Assembly (NCBI GenBank): GCA_965603095.1
Contig: CBFDBQ010000013.1
Span: forward strand, 1 to 39,667
Reading direction: 5' to 3'
Origin: DAOVVL01 sp965603095
GTDB lineage: Bacteria; Pseudomonadota; Alphaproteobacteria; Rhodospirillales; Magnetovibrionaceae
Length of the DNA: 39,667 bases
In this document: positions 24,879-31,787 of the stretch, piece by piece
Numbering within the stretch: the first letter of the stretch is position 1
Layout of the letters: each line of letters starts with the position of its first letter
Notes under the pieces: generated by a model
The model's input: the letters and a program-made list of their open reading frames with translations, nothing else
Told to the model about the DNA's origin: nothing
The model's database searches: none
Position numbers and translations under genes: made by a program

Positions 24879-25988
24879 ATGGAAGACGGGCTCCCCGTAC
24901 ACGTAATTGTAGCCATTGCCGGATTCGCCGCAGGCATTATTTTTGGTGGTGTAGCCAATAAAACCAACTTCTGCACCATGGGTGCGATATCAGATATGGT
25001 TTTCATGGGAGATTCAAACCGTTTTCGCGCATGGATGATGGCCATTGGCGTAGCCATACTGGGAACTCAGGCCCTACACATTTCAGGACAAATAGATATC
25101 TCGTCCTCAATTTACCTAACATCAAACTTTGGTTGGTTGGGCGCCATTGTTGGCGGATTGCTGTTTGGCTATGGCATGACCATGGCTGGCGGTTGCGGCA
25201 ACAAAACCCTGGTGAGAATTGGTGGCGGTAACCTCAAATCCATTGTTGTGGCCATTATAATGGGCATTTTCGCCTATATGACATTGCGCGGCCTGATAGG
25301 CCTTGCCCGTTTGGAGTTAGAAAAAACAAACATAGATCTTTCTGAAACCTCAAAACTTGAAACTCAAAGCATTGTTGAAATGGTTGCACGCTTGATAAAC
25401 GCTGAAACCGAAAGCATTCGTCTTGCCGTGGCGTTAATTATTGCCGGTGCTATCTTAATTTATGTATTTAAAAGTGCTGAATTCAGGTCTTCCCTGTCAG
25501 ATATGGCTGCCGGGCTTATTATTGGCGCAATGGTTCCCATTGGCTGGTGGATTACGGGTGTTTTGGGCTTTGATGATTTTGACCCTACTCCGCTTTTCTC
25601 GTTTACCTTTGTTTCCCCTACCGCCGATTCGCTGCAATACCTTATGACCTTTACCGGAGCTACCATCAATTTTGGCATAGCAACCGTTGCCGGGGTGATT
25701 GTTGGATCGTTCCTTGTAGCCATATCAACCAAAAGCTTTCATATCGAAGCATTTTCAGACAAATCAGACATGATGCGGCACATGGTTGGTGCCGCTATTA
25801 TGGGTGTGGGTGGTATTTTGTCCCTTGGCTGCACCATTGGTCAGGGCATTACCGGAATGTCGACCCTTTCGCTAGGTTCAGTGGCAGCCCTTCTTTCCAT
25901 TTTGTTTGGTGCGCTTTGGGGGCTCAGGTCCTTGGAAGAAGATTCGGTTCTCGGTGGATTTAAGGCCATATTCAACCGTGATGACTAA
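24879..25988 (+). CDS. YeeE/YedE (TsuA-type) sulfur-compound transporter
   Basis: This 369-residue protein has about nine or ten membrane segments. It contains the three conserved cysteine motifs of the YeeE/YedE family: NKTNFCTMGAISD, MAGGCGNKTLVR and LSLGCTIGQGITG. In characterised TsuA, cysteines in equivalent positions line the path for thiosulfate import. Two tandem halves of the sulf_transp fold are visible. The start ATG 24879 has AGGAG seven bases upstream. Role here: uptake of thiosulfate or another sulfane-sulfur compound, working with DsrE2/TusA encoded divergently. The exact substrate is inference. Confidence 0.9.
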   Translation: MEDGLPVHVIVAIAGFAAGIIFGGVANKTNFCTMGAISDMVFMGDSNRFRAWMMAIGVAILGTQALHISGQIDISSSIYLTSNFGWLGAIVGGLLFGYGMTMAGGCGNKTLVRIGGGNLKSIVVAIIMGIFAYMTLRGLIGLARLELEKTNIDLSETSKLETQSIVEMVARLINAETESIRLAVALIIAGAILIYVFKSAEFRSSLSDMAAGLIIGAMVPIGWWITGVLGFDDFDPTPLFSFTFVSPTADSLQYLMTFTGATINFGIATVAGVIVGSFLVAISTKSFHIEAFSDKSDMMRHMVGAAIMGVGGILSLGCTIGQGITGMSTLSLGSVAALLSILFGALWGLRSLEEDSVLGGFKAIFNRDD

Positions 25989-25997
25989 TTCATCTCA

Positions 25998-26023
25998 ATT
26001 AATATAAGAAATGAAATATTAAT
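25998..26023. repeat. AT-rich inverted repeat between yeeE and the sensor kinase
   Basis: ATTAATAT and ATATTAAT are perfect arms around a 10-base spacer. It lacks a GC core, so it is either a weak terminator after yeeE or an operator for the kinase gene 40 bases downstream. Confidence 0.35.
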
Positions 26024-26062
26024 ACCCCCGTCTTACTGGCCCTTACCGGGTGAGGATGGTTT

Positions 26063-27946
26063 ATGATTTGGTTTAAGAGGTTACTGGTTTTATCTATTTT
26101 CTCTGCCTTCCTCAGCGGAGCTTTGCCAGATTCCGTTTACGCCCAAGCGAATTCTCTGGAAAATTCCCAAACAAACAAACCAAACAGTGTAATCATCGGG
26201 GTTTTGGCATTTCAGGGTGCCGAGGCCACCCTTAAACGTTGGTCAACCACCGCCCAATACCTAAGCCATTCCATTGAGGGTTTTGATTTTGAAATGGTGC
26301 CGCTTTCCCTTGGCGATATGAAAAAAGCCGTTTCCAACAACAAACTGGACTTCGTTCTGACCAATACGGGCAATTACGTCGATCTTGAGGCTCGATTTGG
26401 CATCACCAGAATAGCCACCATGCGTTCCCCCATCGCGGTTCTCGCTGGAAATGTGTTTGGCGCAATCATTTTCACCCGGGCCGATCGGACCGACATACAA
26501 AACCTAGAGGATTTAAAGGGTAAATCCTTTATGGCCGTAGAGCGCAACGGGTTTGGTGGCTTTCAAATGGCTTGGCGGGAATTGAAGAAACAAGGTATTG
26601 ACCCTTTTAACGATTTTTCCAAAATTACCTTCACCGGGTTCCCCCAAGATCAGTCCGTATATGCCGTTCTGGACGGCCGTGTAGATGCCGCAACATTTCG
26701 CACCAACACGCTAGAGCTGATGCAGGCCGAAGGTTTAATTGATATGAGCGATTTTCGAATCCTCAATTCACAGGAATTTCCCGGCTTCCCCTTCGTGGTT
26801 TCTACCCAGCTTTATCCGGAATGGCCGTTTGCGCGAATGAAGGATACGTCTCAGGACTTGGCCCAGAAAGTTGCCATCGCTCTGCTGTCCATGCCGTCAA
26901 ACAGTCCAGCGGCATTGAAAGGGAATTATGGTGGCTGGACGGTGCCATTGGATTACCAGCCCGTGCATGAACTATTTCGCGAATTGCGTATAGGTCCCTA
27001 TGAAGACATAGGTGAGATAACATTTAGCGATATATTGAATCAATACAGTCACTGGATATTTATGGCTGCTTCCCTGCTTGTCATAACCGTTGCATGGGCA
27101 ACGTGGATTGAGGTGCTGGTCAACCGTAGGACAAAAGAATTATCCGATACAAACCTTGAGCTGGAACGCCAAATTTCAGAACGCCTGCGGGCCGAAGATG
27201 ATGCCCGCCGCCGCCGTGCCGAGCTGGCCCATATAGACCGCTTAAACACCATGGGAGAAATGGCATCGGGCTTTGCCCACGAACTAAACCAACCCCTATC
27301 GGCCATAGTCAACTATGCCCGTGGTTGTACCCGGCGCATTAAAAAACAACAATGTAACAACGAAATGATTCTTAGCACTTTAGATTCTGTGACACAGCAG
27401 GCGACCAGGGCCGGAGAAGTAATAAAACGCATCCGTGCTTTTGTCCGCAAGGAAGAACCTGTGCGGGTGACGGCAGATATAAACATTGTTATTAAGGAAG
27501 CCTTGGTATTTTTAGAAGACGATACGGATTGGCAAAATATAAATATCGTTATGGATCTTCAGCTTGAACTTCCCACCGTTACCGTTGATCACATTCAGAT
27601 CGAGCAAGTGATTTTAAATTTGCTTCGCAATGCCATGGAAGCCATGAGCAAAACATCCTCGATAGAAAATAAACTAAACATTCAAACCAGAGTATCGGGA
27701 GAAGATATTATAATTACCGTTATCGACAACGGGCCGGGATTTCCTGAGGCCGAGGAATCGATATTCGATCCGTTTGTTACTTCCAAGGCTAATGGTCTGG
27801 GCCTGGGGCTATCAATCAGCCGCTCCATAGTCGAAGCCCATGGTGGTCGCCTGCAAATTTCAAACGATAATGGGACGGGCGCAACGCTGACCTTTACCCT
27901 GCCCATTGACGAAACTCCCGATACACATGAAGGTGAAATCCAATGA
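26063..27946 (+). CDS. Sensor histidine kinase with PhnD-like periplasmic domain (TtrS/ThsS-like)
   Basis: In this 627-residue kinase a signal peptide (LLVLSIFSAFLSGALPDSVYA) leads to a periplasmic PhnD-type substrate-binding domain (~40-310): VIIGVLAFQGAEATLKRWS, NTGNYVDLEARFGI, FMAVERNGFGGF, VYAVLDGRVDAATFRTN. One membrane helix (about 331-353) connects it to a coiled-coil linker, then HisKA with GFAHELNQPLSAI (H406) and HATPase_c with LLRNAMEAM, DNGPGFP and GLGLGLSIS. This is the layout of TtrS (tetrathionate) and ThsS (thiosulfate). GAGGATGG precedes the start. It overlaps the response regulator by ATGA. Ligand specificity is inferred from the sulfur neighbourhood. Confidence 0.9.
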   Translation: MIWFKRLLVLSIFSAFLSGALPDSVYAQANSLENSQTNKPNSVIIGVLAFQGAEATLKRWSTTAQYLSHSIEGFDFEMVPLSLGDMKKAVSNNKLDFVLTNTGNYVDLEARFGITRIATMRSPIAVLAGNVFGAIIFTRADRTDIQNLEDLKGKSFMAVERNGFGGFQMAWRELKKQGIDPFNDFSKITFTGFPQDQSVYAVLDGRVDAATFRTNTLELMQAEGLIDMSDFRILNSQEFPGFPFVVSTQLYPEWPFARMKDTSQDLAQKVAIALLSMPSNSPAALKGNYGGWTVPLDYQPVHELFRELRIGPYEDIGEITFSDILNQYSHWIFMAASLLVITVAWATWIEVLVNRRTKELSDTNLELERQISERLRAEDDARRRRAELAHIDRLNTMGEMASGFAHELNQPLSAIVNYARGCTRRIKKQQCNNEMILSTLDSVTQQATRAGEVIKRIRAFVRKEEPVRVTADINIVIKEALVFLEDDTDWQNINIVMDLQLELPTVTVDHIQIEQVILNLLRNAMEAMSKTSSIENKLNIQTRVSGEDIIITVIDNGPGFPEAEESIFDPFVTSKANGLGLGLSISRSIVEAHGGRLQISNDNGTGATLTFTLPIDETPDTHEGEIQ

Positions 27947-28557
27947 GTGCGCCCGAGCCAGTTGTTTATATTATCGATGATGATAATGCTGTGCGCGAAT
28001 CCTTGACATGGTTGATTTCATCAATCGATTTCAAGGTTTGCGCTTATGCTTCGGCCAATGATTTTCTGGAACAGTACGAGCAGGTACAGGTCGGGTGTGT
28101 TATTACTGATATTCGCATGCCCGGGCTGAGCGGGCTTGATTTACAAAAAGAACTTACCGGACGCGGAATTGATATTCCGATCATTCTTATTACTGGCCAT
28201 GGTGATGTGCAAACTGCGGTTAGGGCCATGAAGGCCGGTGCATTCGATTTTATTGAAAAACCATTTAACGACCAACTGCTACTAGATATTGTCAATCGGG
28301 CCGTTTTCCATAGCCTGTCATCAATTGCCGCTAGCGCCCAGCAGACCGAACTTCGCGCCCGCCACGACAGCCTGACGCCGCGCGAACAACAAGTTTTGGT
28401 ATTGATTGCCGCCGGCCAGTCCAACAAAAAAATCGCCCGGCAGCTTGAAATCAGTGAAAAAACAGTCGAGGCCCATCGCGCCAAGGTAATGAGCAAGATG
28501 CGCCCAGGATCGTTAGCCGAGCTAATAAAAATGGTAATGATACTCAAACAAGGCTGA
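27943..28557 (+). CDS. FixJ-family response regulator (TtrR/ThsR-like)
   Basis: This 204-residue regulator has a receiver domain (VVYIIDDDNAVRESL; phospho-acceptor D56 in CVITDIRMPGLSG; conserved K in FIEKPFND) and a LuxR-type helix-turn-helix at ~140-200 (LTPREQQVLVLIAAGQSNKKIARQLEISEKTVEAHRAKVM). It is translationally coupled to the kinase by ATGA. FixJ-type regulators usually activate transcription from dyad sites. Candidate TAGGG/CCCTA dyads lie just downstream of this gene and before soxX. Confidence 0.95.
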   Translation: MSAPEPVVYIIDDDNAVRESLTWLISSIDFKVCAYASANDFLEQYEQVQVGCVITDIRMPGLSGLDLQKELTGRGIDIPIILITGHGDVQTAVRAMKAGAFDFIEKPFNDQLLLDIVNRAVFHSLSSIAASAQQTELRARHDSLTPREQQVLVLIAAGQSNKKIARQLEISEKTVEAHRAKVMSKMRPGSLAELIKMVMILKQG

Positions 28558-28585
28558 ATTTTTCCCCACACGATACCGCGCCAAC

Positions 28586-28622
28586 TAGGGGTAATCCCTA
28601 CATCATTTTAGAACTACCCCTA
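28586..28622. promoter_or_regulatory. TAGGG/CCCTA dyads upstream of the 46-codon gene
   Basis: TAGGG-GTAAT-CCCTA (28586-28600) is a perfect dyad. CTACCCCTA (28614-28622) is a second, inverted copy of TAGGGGTA. Together they make two facing copies of TAGGGGTARTYC about 70 bases before the small gene and directly after the response-regulator gene. FixJ/NarL-type binding is inferred from the context. Confidence 0.45.
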
Positions 28623-28691
28623 ATTTACCGATAGCTTGCATGGCCCTAACGTTTCAGGCCTCAATTTCAATATGCATGAGGGGAATAAAAA

Positions 28692-28832
28692 ATGAATCTA
28701 AAATCAATTGCAACTCATGCTGCCATGCACTATGTCGGATATTTACGCACCGATGCGGCGCAGAATATTTACGCCAAATATGGTTTCGTCAGCGCATCGC
28801 GCGAAGAAACGGCGCTAAAACAAATTCCGTAA
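28692..28832 (+). CDS. Small 46-residue protein of unknown function
   Basis: This frame was found by reading the gap after the response regulator. It starts ATG 28692 with GAGGGG eight bases upstream, a near-ideal ribosome binding site, and ends at TAA 28830-28832. The product begins MNLKSIATHAAMHYVGYLRT and continues with AAQNIYAKYGFVSASREETA. It is small, probably helical, with no signal peptide, no cysteine and a slightly basic charge. A clean intrinsic terminator follows 75 bases later and dyad sites precede it, so it has a complete expression context. I do not recognise the family. The longer overlapping frame in another register (28640-29008) has a poor start and runs through the terminator. 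Confidence 0.65.
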   Translation: MNLKSIATHAAMHYVGYLRTDAAQNIYAKYGFVSASREETALKQIP

Positions 28833-28906
28833 CAAGTTGTTTAACTGAATTCAGCAAGAACAGGGCTGAACGTACCCAATACCATAACCCCCCTAGGGTT
28901 AAACAA

Positions 28907-28944
28907 AAAAAACGCGACATTCGATTTTGGGTGTCGCGTTTTTT
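28907..28944 (+). terminator. Intrinsic terminator after the 46-codon gene
   Basis: A 13-bp perfect stem AAAAAACGCGACA (28907-28919) / TGTCGCGTTTTTT (28932-28944) with a 12-base loop has T-runs on both strands. It also insulates the sox promoter region that follows. Confidence 0.85.
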
Positions 28945-29076
28945 AATGCCTTTATTATTGTTATTGGAAAAACATCCAGCCTCGTCCGCCTCCCCGAAAG
29001 TCGAATGAATTTGTCTTTTGTGGCATTATGGTTGGACGTCTAACCACCTTGAAATACCTATCAAATTTGTCTGAAA

Positions 29077-29092
29077 TTAGGGAAAACCCTAA
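29077..29092. promoter_or_regulatory. TTAGGG-N4-CCCTAA dyad upstream of sox
   Basis: A perfect 6-4-6 inverted repeat lies about 380 bases before soxX, followed by TTGACC at 29106-29111, a possible -35. It shares TAGGG/CCCTA half-sites with the dyad at 28586-28600. Confidence 0.4.
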
Positions 29093-29140
29093 CCCTGCTT
29101 GGGAGTTGACCCAATTCCCTCATAAAACAGAATCTCATAT

Positions 29141-29270
29141 AAAAGTATTTCCTAATATGCTTTATATTTGGTGGGGTTCTTACACAATAATATTGGGAAT
29201 ATCTCAGTAGAACCTTTACTGATATTGGGCGATTTAGGTTGATATGTTATACAATCGCATATCTAATATG
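29141..29270 (+). promoter_or_regulatory. sox operon promoter region with ArsR-like operator candidates
   Basis: Three candidate sites are present. AAAAGTATTTCCTAATA (29141-29157) matches the yeeE operator at 13 of 17 positions. TATTGGGAATATCTCAGT (29191-29208) resembles the arsR operator TATTAGGTATATCTAATA and contains the palindrome ATATTGGGAATAT (29190-29202). CATATCTAATATG (29258-29270) is a perfect palindrome. A weak promoter TTGGGC-N17-TATACA lies at 29225-29253. This leaves a leader of about 200 bases to soxX, in which I see no ORF. Confidence 0.45.
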
Positions 29271-29473
29271 ACGTACGCCGTAATTGGAAAGCAACACAGT
29301 AGCCACTAAAACCCGAACCTTAAAAACGGGGGAAACTGAGTTTTTTTTGATTATATTTATATATCAGGCACCTTTGTTTTTGAGGGGCAAACAGCTTCGC
29401 TTGAGGCAGATGGGTCTGATTAATTTCCGGAGCTTATGATCGGAATATCCCGACACGGTTTATGGGAGGGACA

Positions 29474-29926
29474 ATGAAACACACAAAACTCTTGGCAACC
29501 GCTTTTGGCGTTGCCGTGGCCGGAGCAATCAGCTTCGGGGCACAAGCTGAGGAAATGGCTTCCTTCGAAATAGTCGATGGAACCATACCACAGTCACTTA
29601 CCGGTAAAGCTGGCGATCCAGATGCCGGACGTAAAACGGTAATCAACCGCAAAAAGGGCAATTGCCTAGCTTGTCATGTGATGCCTATCCCCGAACAACA
29701 GTTTCACGGTGAAGTCGCCCCTCCAATTATGGATGCTGGTGACAGATTCAGCGAAGCAGAACTTCGGATGCGCATGGTTGACGCCAAGGTCATTGACGAA
29801 GACACCATGATGCCAAGTTTTTATAAAACCGGGCAACATATGGTTCTGAAAAAATTCGAAGGTAAAACCATTCTTTCGGCACAAGAAGTCGAAGATGTGG
29901 TCGCCTATCTAATGACCTTGAAATAA
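29474..29926 (+). CDS. soxX: Sulfur oxidation c-type cytochrome SoxX
   Basis: SoxX is the monoheme partner of SoxA in the complex that links thiosulfate to the SoxY carrier. This 150-residue protein has a signal peptide (LLATAFGVAVAGAISFGAQA), the heme motif CLACH in GNCLACHVMPIPEQQFHG, and a distal MMPSFY methionine as the likely axial ligand. The C-terminal AQEVEDVVAYLMTLK is typical of the family. I chose ATG 29474, which has GGGAGGGA directly upstream, rather than the GTG-type starts before it. First gene of soxXYZAB. Confidence 0.95.
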   Translation: MKHTKLLATAFGVAVAGAISFGAQAEEMASFEIVDGTIPQSLTGKAGDPDAGRKTVINRKKGNCLACHVMPIPEQQFHGEVAPPIMDAGDRFSEAELRMRMVDAKVIDEDTMMPSFYKTGQHMVLKKFEGKTILSAQEVEDVVAYLMTLK

Positions 29927-29963
29927 GGCAATTATAACCCATCAAAAATTAATAGAGGTTGAT

Positions 29964-30449
29964 ATGAATAAAAACATTCTCAACATGGCCGAAATGGACC
30001 GCCGCGCACTTCTTAAAGCTGCCGGTATGGGCGCATTGGCCTTAACCGGTGCAGGCATTGCTTCAAGCGCAAATGCATCTCCGGAAAGCGCAGCTGCCTA
30101 TCTTGGCAAAATGACTGGCGGTGCCAAAGGCATGGCCAATTCTGGAAAAGTTAGCATTAACCTTCCGGAAATTGCCGAAAACGGCGCTACGGTCCCCGTC
30201 ACCGTTTCCGTAGATAGCCCGATGACAGCTGGTAACTACGTAAAGAACATTCACATTGTGGCCGAAGGCAATCCAAGCCCAGAAGTCATTTCCTTTAACC
30301 TCACGCCTTCTAATGGCAAGGCCGAAGTAGCAACCCGTATGCGTTTGGGTAAAACCCAAAACGTTATTGCTGCTGCCGTCATGAGCGACGGTACGGTTCA
30401 CACCAACCTGAAGAACGTGAAAGTTACCATCGGCGGTTGCGGCGGTTAA
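29964..30449 (+). CDS. soxY: Thiosulfate oxidation carrier SoxY
   Basis: SoxY carries sulfur intermediates on the cysteine of its flexible C-terminal arm. This 161-residue protein has a Tat signal (DRRALLKAAGMGALALTG), which allows export as a folded complex with SoxZ, and ends in the diagnostic GGCGG with the carrier cysteine at 159. RBS AGAGG precedes the ATG. It is followed by soxZ after 45 bases. Confidence 0.97.
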   Translation: MNKNILNMAEMDRRALLKAAGMGALALTGAGIASSANASPESAAAYLGKMTGGAKGMANSGKVSINLPEIAENGATVPVTVSVDSPMTAGNYVKNIHIVAEGNPSPEVISFNLTPSNGKAEVATRMRLGKTQNVIAAAVMSDGTVHTNLKNVKVTIGGCGG

Positions 30450-30494
30450 CCCCGCGGCATAGTCCGAATATATTTTTAAAAGGAGTGATTTAAA

Positions 30495-30821
30495 ATGGCT
30501 ACAAAACCACCTCGTGTGAAAGTGCCGAAAAAAGCCGCCAAGGGTGATTTGGTAAACATCAAGACCCTGGTTTCACATAAAATGGAAACCGGTTTGCGCA
30601 AGGACAAAAAAGGCGAAAAAATACCTCGTCTTATCCTCAATAAATTTGAGGCCAAGTTCAACGGGGCTGAAGTATTCAGTGCCGATTTGCACACCGCCGT
30701 GTCCGCTAACCCTTATATCGCCTTTTTTTATAAGGCAGAAGCAAGCGGAACATTTAACTTCACCTGGACCGATGATAAGGGCAAATCCGTGACAGCATCC
30801 GCTGACATGGCTGTGTCTTAA
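30495..30821 (+). CDS. soxZ: Thiosulfate oxidation carrier SoxZ
   Basis: This 108-residue all-beta partner of SoxY has no signal peptide and is exported with SoxY through Tat. Family segments are KGDLVNIKTLVSHKMETGLRKD, GAEVFSADLHTAVSANPYIAFF and GTFNFTWTDDKG. AGGAG lies ten bases before the ATG. Length and organisation are normal. Confidence 0.97.
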   Translation: MATKPPRVKVPKKAAKGDLVNIKTLVSHKMETGLRKDKKGEKIPRLILNKFEAKFNGAEVFSADLHTAVSANPYIAFFYKAEASGTFNFTWTDDKGKSVTASADMAVS

Positions 30822-30848
30822 ATCTGGCCCCAAGGGAGGGATATTTTT

Positions 30849-31697
30849 ATGAAAAAACTTATCACAACAGCAATTACGCTGGTCGGTGCCGGGTTGCTTG
30901 TGGCAGCTTGCAGTGGTGGTGATCCAATGAACACTACTGGTGAAAACGGTATTTCCGATAACCCGGATGCGTGGTCAGGATACCAAACCGCACGTGCAGG
31001 CGTTCGTGCCATGAATGACGACGACTTCGAAAATCCGGTTATGCCTTATGTTGATTTGGCGGCTGGTATTTATGACAGCCGTGACAACAAAGGTAATATT
31101 TCTTGCACCGATTGTCATGGTGCACCAGAAGACGAAGCTGGTGGTCGTACCGGTATTCCCATGAAAGGTGTGGGCGCTTCTTATCCACGCTTTAATGCCG
31201 ATACCGGAAAGCCCATTAACGTTGAGCTTCAAATCAACAAATGCCGTGAAGAACGCCAAGCAGAAAAAGGTTTCAAATATGAATCCGATGAAATGATGGG
31301 CATGACGGCGCTTGTTCGTTATCAGTCACGGGGAATGCCAATGGTTTCAACCGCTGCCAACCCTGATGATGAACTGCATAACGCATGGCAAACTGGTAAA
31401 GATTTTTATTACCAGCGTCGTGGACAACTCGACATGGCTTGCAAGCATTGCCATGAAGATAATGCCGGAAACATTATCCGTGCCGAAACCCTGTCACAGG
31501 GCCAAAGCAACGGCTTCCCGACTTATCGTTTCAAATGGCAAAAGCCGGGTACATTGCATCGTCGCTTCGCCGGCTGCAACAAGAACATCCGTGCGGAAGC
31601 TTTTGGTCGCGGTTCGGATGAATACCTAAACTTGGAAACCTATCTCGCATGGCGCGGGCGTGGTCTTCCGGTTGAAGGACCAGCCGTGCGTAAGTAA
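30849..31697 (+). CDS. soxA: Diheme sulfur oxidation cytochrome SoxA, probable lipoprotein
   Basis: This 282-residue protein has two heme-binding motifs, CTDCH (86-90) and CKHCH (198-202), so it is the diheme form. The cysteine at 243 in RFAGCNKNIRAE is the expected persulfide/active-site ligand of the second heme. SoxXA joins thiosulfate to the SoxY cysteine. The N-terminus ends in a lipobox-like LLVAAC-SGG with cysteine 21, suggesting acylation and, with serine at +2, outer-membrane anchoring; SoxA is normally a soluble periplasmic subunit. GGGAGGGA precedes the ATG. Followed by a hairpin before soxB. Confidence 0.96.
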   Translation: MKKLITTAITLVGAGLLVAACSGGDPMNTTGENGISDNPDAWSGYQTARAGVRAMNDDDFENPVMPYVDLAAGIYDSRDNKGNISCTDCHGAPEDEAGGRTGIPMKGVGASYPRFNADTGKPINVELQINKCREERQAEKGFKYESDEMMGMTALVRYQSRGMPMVSTAANPDDELHNAWQTGKDFYYQRRGQLDMACKHCHEDNAGNIIRAETLSQGQSNGFPTYRFKWQKPGTLHRRFAGCNKNIRAEAFGRGSDEYLNLETYLAWRGRGLPVEGPAVRK

Positions 31698-31703
31698 CGC
31701 TTA

Positions 31704-31750
31704 AACTCAACATGGGGGGCGGTTTCTTGTAATGAGTTGCCGCCCCTTTT
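31704..31750 (+). terminator. Intercistronic terminator/attenuator between soxA and soxB
   Basis: GGGGCGG (31716-31722) pairs with CCGCCCC (31740-31746), followed by TTTTG. AACTCA (31704-31709) can alternatively pair with TGAGTT (31733-31738), which lies in the loop of the first hairpin. The second structure would enclose the GGGGCGG arm and compete with the terminator. It may cause partial termination before soxB. Confidence 0.5.
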
Positions 31751-31787
31751 GTGTCTTATTTATATAATAACAAACGGATAATAAACC

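Noticed and set aside
28640..29008. 122-codon + strand ORF after the response regulator
   Set aside because: It starts without a ribosome binding site, runs through a strong terminator and has an irregular, low-similarity composition. The 46-codon frame inside the same region has the proper start signals.
31704..31746. H-type pseudoknot riboswitch between soxA and soxB
   Set aside because: The connecting loop between the two right-hand arms is a single base, too short to span the first stem; competing hairpins are the simpler reading.
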